A DNA stretch of 11,775 nucleotides, from contig JANTHA010000040.1 in NCBI GenBank assembly GCA_024762625.1, positions 1 to 11,775 of the forward strand. Reading direction: 5' to 3'. The position numbers were made by a program, and so were the translations under genes. Source of the DNA: Thiotrichaceae bacterium (GTDB taxonomy: Bacteria > Pseudomonadota > Gammaproteobacteria > Thiotrichales > Thiotrichaceae). Position 1 is the stretch's first letter; every line of letters begins with the position of its first letter. Positions 6,756 to 11,775 of the stretch are shown one piece after another. Under the pieces are notes generated by a model. It saw only the letters and a list, made by a program, of their open reading frames with translations, was not told the DNA's origin and did no database searches.

Positions 6756-7745
6756 ATGAAATTTAGACAACTATTTTTAACCACCTTTTTTACAGTTATG
6801 GCTCCGGCGGCATTGGCTTCTTCTTTTGCCAACCCTGGGGATTACCCACCAGAAACGATTGTTGATTCTAATGATTATCCTCCATTATCGGAGCCTGCAA
6901 TTGATCATTCCAGTGATTATCCTCCGTTATCGGAGCATACCAATGACTGGAAGACGCCGGGTCTGACAGCCCAAAATAATGTTTTGACTGCGCCGTCTAG
7001 ACTGATTACGCCGTCAATGCCCATTGTCCCACGGACGCAGCCTTTAGGCGTTACTCCCTATCTGGTGCCTTATAGTCAGGGCTATACGGGCGCTTATGCC
7101 AATCCTTATGCTGCGCCTGTTCCAAACCCTTATGGTTACGCCGCGCCTGTTCCTAGTCCTTATGCTTACGCCGCTCCTGCCCCAAACCCATATGGTTATG
7201 CTCCGCCTGCTCCTTATCCAGGCGTTCTGGCTAATCGATATCCTACCTATCCGGCTTACCCTAGTGGTCGACAATACGCTTATGGCAATAGTTATGGTAG
7301 AAGCATGCCTTATCGTGGCTATGCTACCAGACAAAATGACAGTTTCCCGTTCTCGGGGGGGGCTATGCCGTTTTTTAATAATGGCGGAAATAACACGTTC
7401 GGGGGCTTCCCGACAAACCCGATGAAAGATATGTTCGGAGATAACAATTCAGGGACAATGCCATTTTTCAAGCAAAGCAAAAAAACGCGTAAAAAAGCCT
7501 GGGGTGATGAGCGTAATATCTGGCCTGATTTTTATACCGATTTCACGGATGAAAGCTGGGATACTGTCTCAAGCGGGCCGCGCGACCTTGGAGAAATGCC
7601 AGGCGGATGGCATTTTCCTTTGATTAGCACACCGGATCCGGTAACAGTTTCCGATGCGGTCGCCAACCAGGTGCCGCCCTTTGCCGAAGAAGCTGGCAAT
7701 ATGGTTGATTTGTCAAAATGGGGAATATTTGACAACAAGAAGTAA
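6756..7745 (+). CDS. Secreted Pro/Tyr-rich repeat protein, unknown function
   Basis: The 329-residue protein has a Sec signal peptide (KFRQLFLTTFFTVMAPAALA, likely cut after Ala21). The mature protein has three zones. First come DYPP motifs at 29, 40 and 54, the last two as a 14-residue repeat (DYPPLSE). Then comes a Pro/Tyr/Ala region with three near-identical 10-residue units at 124-153 (NPYGYAAPVP, SPYAYAAPAP, NPYGYAPPAP) running into a Gly/Tyr-rich stretch. Last is a mixed segment: Gly/Asn/Phe-rich (198-238), a basic patch KKTRKKAW, then an acidic, aromatic tail with DFYTDFTDESWD. No cysteine, transmembrane anchor or sorting signal is present. Composition suggests a largely disordered structural, cell-envelope or matrix protein. 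Sulfur-globule proteins share a Pro/Gly/Tyr bias, but I cannot support that name. Only a weak AGAGA site precedes the ATG. A G8 tract lies in the coding region. Confidence 0.8.
   Translation: MKFRQLFLTTFFTVMAPAALASSFANPGDYPPETIVDSNDYPPLSEPAIDHSSDYPPLSEHTNDWKTPGLTAQNNVLTAPSRLITPSMPIVPRTQPLGVTPYLVPYSQGYTGAYANPYAAPVPNPYGYAAPVPSPYAYAAPAPNPYGYAPPAPYPGVLANRYPTYPAYPSGRQYAYGNSYGRSMPYRGYATRQNDSFPFSGGAMPFFNNGGNNTFGGFPTNPMKDMFGDNNSGTMPFFKQSKKTRKKAWGDERNIWPDFYTDFTDESWDTVSSGPRDLGEMPGGWHFPLISTPDPVTVSDAVANQVPPFAEEAGNMVDLSKWGIFDNKK
7125..7214 (+). repeat. Three tandem 30-bp units encoding PYGYAAP-type decapeptides
   Basis: In-frame units at 7125-7154, 7155-7184 and 7185-7214 encode NPYGYAAPVP, SPYAYAAPAP and NPYGYAPPAP. 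A partial unit (NPYAAPVP) precedes them. The copies differ mainly at third codon positions plus a few replacements, so the duplication is old enough to have drifted while the peptide pattern was kept. Confidence 0.8.
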
Positions 7746-7867
7746 GTTATCTCTGATTTAGATGTGAAGTGGTCTGTCTATTCAGCTTGCATTTAAGTTA
7801 TTTATGTAGAATCCTGTTTGTATTCATCGTACATTAAGTACGCAAGGATGAAATCAAGGGGGATATC

Positions 7868-9256
7868 ATGGATAACAAAGGACTGATTCAAACAATGGGC
7901 TGGTGTGTTTTCACACTGGCGCTTTCTTCATGCAGCTCAAACCCGGTTAATACAACAGCCGGCTCGAAAGAAGTAAAACGGGCGCAAGTATATGCGGCAA
8001 CGATTAAGACGCCTAAAGTTGACGCGACCTACAAACTGAAAACGCCCGAGACAAAACCGTCTTCCGTTGCGCTTGTTTCCAGAAAGAGCGGCAAGACGCA
8101 ACAGTATTACATCAATAAATACAAAGCTGAACAGCGCCGTAAAAAATACGCCGCCATTCACCAGGCGCGAAAGAAAAAGGCGCGTCAGCAGTTCCAGAGC
8201 GGATCCAGAAATCATGCGGTGCATTATAAAGCTACGTCCGCCAAGAAGCGTTATGCAGCATTGCGCGGAGATTACGCTGGCAATCCTCAAACAATCGCCT
8301 TCATTAACAAGATGGTCAACAAATATGGTTTTGATCGCGGCTATTTAAATTATCTGTTTTCCAATACCAAAGCGACCCCCTTTTTAAAGCGCATGGCTTA
8401 TGCGGATGCATATGGGAGGAAAAACAAAAATAAAAACCCCCGTCCGGGGCGCTGGACGCGCTATCGCGGTAACTTCCTGACTGAAAAAACCATCAGCAAG
8501 GGTATACAATTCTGGCGCAGCAACCGTGTTGCGCTACAGCGAGCTGAAGATCGCTATGGCGTGCCGCAGGAATATATTCTGGGAATTATTGGCGTAGAAA
8601 CGCGATATGGTGGCAATATCGGCAAAAACAGGGCGATTGATGCATTGGCCGCGATGGGCTTTGATAACCCGCGTCGCGGAAAATACTTTCGCAGCGAACT
8701 GGAAAGTTATCTATTAATGACTCGCCAGGCCGGACTCGACCCATTAAAACCGATGGCGTCTTATGCTGGCGCGCTCGGGCTTTGTCAGTTCATGCCGAGC
8801 AATATTAAGCGTTATGGTGTTGATTTCGACGGCAGAGGCGGTGTTAATTTATGGACGCCACACGATGCGATCGCCAGCGTTGCGAATTATTTTAGCAAAC
8901 ACGGTTGGCGTCCTGGCGGCACGGTCGCGGTGCCCGCCATGTCAACCAGTTCCAGTTACAAGACATTGCGTACTGGTTTCAAAAGCAACCACAGCCTATC
9001 CCATTTGAAACGCAAAGGCGTTGTTGCAGGCAAGCTTGGCAATATTTCCGGCAAAGCCAGCCTGATCAAACTTGATACCTACGATGGCGATGAACTTTGG
9101 CTGGGTGGAAAGAATTTCTATGTGATTACGCGTTATAACCATAGTAGTCATTACGCCATGGCGGTGCATCAACTGGCGCAGGCGATTAAGTCGCGTATCG
9201 GCGGCCGCGGCGTGATCAGGCAGGCGTCTCTGGATAGTCGTTTGAATGCGCTGTAA
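7868..9256 (+). CDS. mltB: Lytic murein transglycosylase, MltB family, lipoprotein
   Basis: The 462-residue enzyme cleaves the MurNAc-GlcNAc bond in peptidoglycan, forming 1,6-anhydro-MurNAc ends. A lipoprotein signal ends in the lipobox LSSC (Cys22); Ser23 fits outer-membrane anchoring. Residues about 35-130 form a Lys/Arg-rich linker not found in E. coli MltB, which is about 100 residues shorter. The catalytic domain spans about 137-448: GVPQEYILGIIGVETRYGG contains catalytic Glu244, followed by AGALGLCQFMPSN (299-312), GGVNLWTPHDAIASVANYF (324-342), and ITRYNHSSHYAMAV near the end. An AAGGGGG Shine-Dalgarno precedes the ATG. The gene follows the Pro/Tyr-rich protein gene after 122 nt; no convincing promoter or terminator is seen in that gap, so read-through is possible. 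The family is secure; the MltB paralogue type is not. Confidence 0.93.
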   Translation: MDNKGLIQTMGWCVFTLALSSCSSNPVNTTAGSKEVKRAQVYAATIKTPKVDATYKLKTPETKPSSVALVSRKSGKTQQYYINKYKAEQRRKKYAAIHQARKKKARQQFQSGSRNHAVHYKATSAKKRYAALRGDYAGNPQTIAFINKMVNKYGFDRGYLNYLFSNTKATPFLKRMAYADAYGRKNKNKNPRPGRWTRYRGNFLTEKTISKGIQFWRSNRVALQRAEDRYGVPQEYILGIIGVETRYGGNIGKNRAIDALAAMGFDNPRRGKYFRSELESYLLMTRQAGLDPLKPMASYAGALGLCQFMPSNIKRYGVDFDGRGGVNLWTPHDAIASVANYFSKHGWRPGGTVAVPAMSTSSSYKTLRTGFKSNHSLSHLKRKGVVAGKLGNISGKASLIKLDTYDGDELWLGGKNFYVITRYNHSSHYAMAVHQLAQAIKSRIGGRGVIRQASLDSRLNAL

Positions 9257-9284
9257 TTATTCAATCTGAAAACTACCTTAAAAC

Positions 9285-9320
9285 AAAATGCACAGCGATT
9301 AATTTTTCTGTGCATTTTTT
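9285..9320. terminator. Bidirectional Rho-independent terminator between convergent genes
   Basis: A perfect 11-bp stem (AAAATGCACAG with CTGTGCATTTT) encloses a 12-nt loop, and T residues follow on the plus strand. On the minus strand the same hairpin is followed by TTTTGTTTT. It lies between the mltB stop and the end of the PepSY-protein gene and can serve both. Confidence 0.85.
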
Positions 9321-9366
9321 GTATTGTGCTTTGTATCAGATGTTGTATCAGGCACTGTATATTGGT
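9319..9366 (+). repeat. Short 12-bp periodic repeat
   Basis: Four consecutive 12-nt units begin TTGTAT, TTGTAT, TTGTAT and CTGTAT (at 9319, 9331, 9343 and 9355). The second and third share TTGTATCAG. The array fills the gap between the terminator and the PepSY-protein stop. No function is apparent. Confidence 0.45.
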
Positions 9367-10167
9367 TCATTTAGCTCGACCCTGCTTGTGTCTTTGTTTG
9401 CGCCTAAACCACATAATAAAACCCGAGCTGGCGAGAAAAATCAGCAGCATGGCGACAATATCCATGAAATAGACGCCCGCCAGGCCGACAATCCGGCCGC
9501 TATGCAGGTCAAGAATAATGCGTTCAAGCGGCAGACCCGCGCCTTTGTGTAGCTGTTTGAGCGGGCTGATGATTGACGCCGGGGCGTGAGAAGGTGCAGA
9601 CCAATGAACGCTAGAAGGCGCTTTCGACAGTGACGCAAATCCGGTCATATCCGGGTTGAGTTGCTGATAGCCGCCACTGGTTTGCAGGATGACGGCTCCG
9701 CCTTTACTTTTGCCCAGTCGGTTTATCTGCTTGCCCTGAGCTGGCCTGATTTGATCAACCAGTTCCCCCTTGTGCGTGAACAGGCAAACCTGATCTGTAG
9801 CGACGGTGATCAGTAATTCGTCTGTTTTCACTGCGCCGCTCAGGGGTGTAGCGCACTCCAGTGTTTGGCTATGCCGGGGTTGAATGATCCGACTTAGATA
9901 GAGCGAGCTGTCATACTCAATGACCCAGCTTTTATTGTTATCGTTGCTATCGTTGACTAAAAATGCCTGTGTTACTTCAGACGTCTGAATACCATAGATG
10001 CGCATCAACCACGGGATGGACACCATTTTATGGCTTAGCCCAAACGCTTCGGTGTGGTTCAGCAGTAAGCCGGTCACAGAAAGCACAATAGCGAAAAAAG
10101 CGGCGATCAGTCCGGTATAGCGATGCAGAAAGAATAGACGCAGCCACTTTTTTCGCTGTTTGAACAT
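9367..10167 (-). CDS. PepSY-type transmembrane protein, probable partner of FMN-binding protein
   Basis: The 266-residue inner-membrane protein has a basic N terminus (MFKQRKKWLRLFFLHRYTGL) leading into a first transmembrane helix (about 14-36). A periplasmic domain of about 190 residues follows, then a second helix near 230-253 (VYFMDIVAMLLIFLASSGFIMWF) and a basic cytoplasmic tail. This layout fits the PepSY-associated TM family. Such proteins occur beside periplasmic FMN-binding domain proteins and are thought to pass electrons across the inner membrane. His15 and His38 flank the first helix and could bind haem; this is a guess. The start is 11 nt after the FMN-protein stop with no evident Shine-Dalgarno, so coupled translation is likely. 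The periplasmic half is too divergent for me to define a PepSY repeat. Confidence 0.75.
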   Translation of the reverse strand: MFKQRKKWLRLFFLHRYTGLIAAFFAIVLSVTGLLLNHTEAFGLSHKMVSIPWLMRIYGIQTSEVTQAFLVNDSNDNNKSWVIEYDSSLYLSRIIQPRHSQTLECATPLSGAVKTDELLITVATDQVCLFTHKGELVDQIRPAQGKQINRLGKSKGGAVILQTSGGYQQLNPDMTGFASLSKAPSSVHWSAPSHAPASIISPLKQLHKGAGLPLERIILDLHSGRIVGLAGVYFMDIVAMLLIFLASSGFIMWFRRKQRHKQGRAK

Positions 10168-10178
10168 ATGCTGGTTAA

Positions 10179-10793
10179 TCAGTTGCTGGCGGCTTGCTGA
10201 GGCTGCGTTACCTGTTTATGCAGCAATAGCGCAATGCGTGATAGCTTATTGACGGCGCGAACTGACAGGGTTGCGCCAGTGATGCCATCAATATTCTTAT
10301 CTAGCTGGTTATTGGCGCGCAAGCTGGCGTTCAAGAATTGCCTGAGGAAAAACGGGTATTTAATTTCCCAGCCCCGGCTTTCCCTGAACGCCAGTATTTC
10401 CACCTTGCTAATCCTGCCATTGGTGATAATCACACCGGTGGTGATCGGCTTTTCCTTGCCGATTTCATCCAGAACCCAGGCTGAACGCTGGCCGGCAAGC
10501 CAGTATTTGACGCGTAATTTTCCATAAGGATGGTCAAGGATAGCATTGACCTGTTCTTTTAAAGCGCCGCGCAGCCAGATAGTTTGGAGGGCCGGTATGC
10601 GACCAGAAAAATTTTCCTTGAGAAAAACCTGCCGGGTTTTGTAGGTTCCGGCTTGTCCATTGGCGTCGGCACTGATCGTGGGGCTGATGAATAGCGAAAA
10701 AATCAGCATGAGGCCTAGTAAAAAACCAATTGTTTTCCTGGAAAAAAATATATCGTAAGACAAACCGGAGCTGCGAAATCTTTTATTAATCAC
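10179..10793 (-). CDS. Periplasmic FMN-binding domain protein with flavinylation motif
   Basis: The 204-residue protein has an N-terminal membrane segment (about 21-40, signal peptide or anchor) and one FMN-binding domain. The domain carries DGITGATLS (169-177), which matches the ApbE flavinylation motif; in characterised members FMN is joined by a phosphoester to the Thr of the GAT, here Thr175. The product is therefore expected to be an extracytoplasmic electron carrier related to NqrC and RnfG domains. The start is GTG at 10793, with AGGAA about 9 nt upstream. It sits 16 nt after the porin stop and 11 nt before the PepSY protein. No apbE gene is in the window, so the flavinyl transferase must come from elsewhere. 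The redox partner is unknown. Confidence 0.85.
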   Translation of the reverse strand: MINKRFRSSGLSYDIFFSRKTIGFLLGLMLIFSLFISPTISADANGQAGTYKTRQVFLKENFSGRIPALQTIWLRGALKEQVNAILDHPYGKLRVKYWLAGQRSAWVLDEIGKEKPITTGVIITNGRISKVEILAFRESRGWEIKYPFFLRQFLNASLRANNQLDKNIDGITGATLSVRAVNKLSRIALLLHKQVTQPQQAASN

Positions 10794-10809
10794 TTCAAAC
10801 TATTCCTGT

Positions 10810-11775
10810 TTAAAACTGATAGCCTACGCCCAGATTGAAACCATCCGCATCGCCAGCTTCGTTATTTTGCTGTTGAATATCCGCTTTTAGCACTACATTT
10901 TCGTGTGGCCAGTAATTGATGCCGTAGTTTTGCTGTTCCTTGTCGACGCCCTCAGTATTGCTCCAGGCGACGTGCCGTGCAAAAACGCCCAGTTTGGGAG
11001 TAATTTTGTAAGAGCCTTCGAGCAGGAAACCATCCTGGAAATCCTTGTTTTTGAGGGATGGCTTATCAATTTCAATGTTCCAGGCCGCATATTGCGCAAT
11101 CGCGCCAAATTTGCCTTTGTTCAGTTTGGCGTGAACTTCAGACAGAACAGCGCCATTGACACCGTCGCCGCCTTTCTGGGTAATGTCATCCTGAACCTGA
11201 ACGGTTCCCGCCAGTTCCAGACCTGGCATGCCGGTGTATTTTAAGCGGCCTGTGAACGCGAGATTTTCAGCCGTCGCTTTTCCTGCTTTTTGACGGCCAC
11301 TGCGGATATTGACCGAAGCTGCATCAACCTCGAGTCCGGATGTAATCGCTGCATCATAGCTGAAACCGAGGCTGCCAAGTCGTCCACTCAAACCTGCGCC
11401 AGCTTCCCACCAGGTTGCCGGAATAATATTCTTCTCCAGTGGATTGCGTTCTACGCCATAAAAGGTTGTTGGTTCATGCGTTTCATTAATGATCCCTACC
11501 GGTATCAGGAAAACACCTGCCTTGGCCGAATGATGATCGTTGATATCCATTTCGACATAGGCCTGTTCGACTTCAACCTCGCCTTTTTGACCTTCACCGG
11601 CAATCGCGTGTTCAATTTCAAGTTCGGAGAAAAAACGCACCTTGTCATTAAAATCATGTCCAAAAAACAACACAAAACGATGTAGATCAAGCTCGGATTT
11701 TTTGCCATCCAAGTCGTTGTAATGTAACTCGCCATAGCCGCCAATTTTTGTGCGATTCATGAATGTACTGGCGGC
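10810..11775 (-). CDS. Outer-membrane porin, phosphate-selective O/P-like, 5' truncated by window edge
   Basis: The frame is open to the right edge (AASTF precedes the Met at 11760), so the signal peptide and true start lie outside. The visible 321 residues begin with TKIGGYGELHYNDLDGKKSELDLHR, split across about 9-33, typical of the porin O/P-like beta-barrel group. Alternating strands follow (FSELEIEHA, VEVEQAYVEMDI, AKAGVFLIPVGIINETHEP). The C terminus is GVGYQF, with the terminal Phe that outer-membrane proteins need for BAM assembly. It is the first visible gene of an operon with the FMN-binding and PepSY proteins, spaced 16 nt apart. The substrate is unknown; the phosphate label is only a family name. 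Co-transcription with a redox module suggests it imports a substrate or ion linked to that module. Confidence 0.85.
   Translation of the reverse strand, partial: AASTFMNRTKIGGYGELHYNDLDGKKSELDLHRFVLFFGHDFNDKVRFFSELEIEHAIAGEGQKGEVEVEQAYVEMDINDHHSAKAGVFLIPVGIINETHEPTTFYGVERNPLEKNIIPATWWEAGAGLSGRLGSLGFSYDAAITSGLEVDAASVNIRSGRQKAGKATAENLAFTGRLKYTGMPGLELAGTVQVQDDITQKGGDGVNGAVLSEVHAKLNKGKFGAIAQYAAWNIEIDKPSLKNKDFQDGFLLEGSYKITPKLGVFARHVAWSNTEGVDKEQQNYGINYWPHENVVLKADIQQQNNEAGDADGFNLGVGYQF

Noticed and set aside
7044..7425. Long frames on both strands over the Pro/Tyr repeat region
   Set aside because: They are by-products of the repetitive sequence; the 6756-7745 frame has a signal peptide and sensible composition.
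6756..7745. Sulfur-globule protein
   Set aside because: The Pro/Gly/Tyr bias is similar, but I see no diagnostic motif, and no sulfur-oxidation genes are nearby.
7828..7842. Inverted repeat CGTAC-ATTAA-GTACG before mltB
   Set aside because: The 5-bp arms are too short to call an operator or terminator without conservation data.
8763..8805. Cys306 in GLCQFMPSN as an active-site change in MltB
   Set aside because: This position varies in the family; catalytic Glu244 and the following Gln-Phe-Met-Pro are intact.
9310..9552. Plus-strand 80-codon frame with LYQ-type repeats
   Set aside because: Most of it is antisense to the PepSY-protein gene, it begins inside the terminator stem, and the repeats reflect the 12-nt DNA periodicity.
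11758..11760. ATG as the start of the porin
   Set aside because: The frame stays open to the right edge, and a start here would leave the porin without a signal peptide.

Overview
The window looks like chromosomal DNA of a Gram-negative proteobacterium, most likely gamma- or betaproteobacterial. The basis is a late acyltransferase of lipid A synthesis, an outer-membrane porin, lipoproteins with lipoboxes, an MltB-type lytic transglycosylase and an exosortase of the XrtH type. No RNA gene, insertion sequence, prophage gene or CRISPR array is visible. Genus cannot be fixed from this sequence alone.

Left part (1-5081). The window opens inside a plus-strand gene for an extracytoplasmic protein with a DUF5011/Ig-like repeat, closed by a strong hairpin terminator. 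Five conserved housekeeping genes on the minus strand follow. rph (RNase PH), rdgB (purine NTP pyrophosphatase) and a plsC-like acyltransferase form a tight operon, transcribed from right to left, with a 4-nt gap and an ATGA overlap. hisC (histidinol-phosphate aminotransferase) and an lpxL/htrB-type lipid A acyltransferase lie upstream on the same strand.

Middle part (5082-7745). Divergent from lpxL is a two-gene plus-strand operon: a short exosortase with the Cys-Arg-His triad of the XrtH branch, and a small polytopic protein of the kind that accompanies it. No protein with an IPTL/PEP-type C-terminal sorting signal is in the window, so the sorting substrate must be elsewhere. A small minus-strand lipoprotein (TTG start, strong Shine-Dalgarno) converges on this operon. 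Divergent from it is a secreted Pro/Tyr-rich repeat protein of unknown function. Its gene has a run of eight G that could act as a slippage site. The AT-rich 214-bp spacer between these two genes holds promoter-like sequences for both and a palindrome.

Right part (7868-11775). A lipoprotein MltB-family lytic transglycosylase with an unusually basic N-terminal region is followed by a hairpin terminator. Convergent to it is a minus-strand operon: porin (truncated by the right edge), an FMN-binding-domain protein with a flavinylation motif, and a PepSY-type membrane protein with two transmembrane segments. This triad is read as an extracytoplasmic flavin-based electron-transfer module next to an outer-membrane pore.

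The most unusual elements are the Pro/Tyr repeat protein with its G tract, the exosortase pair without a substrate, and the porin-FMN-PepSY triad. I do not see a clearly new multi-gene system, and most of the window is ordinary core genome.
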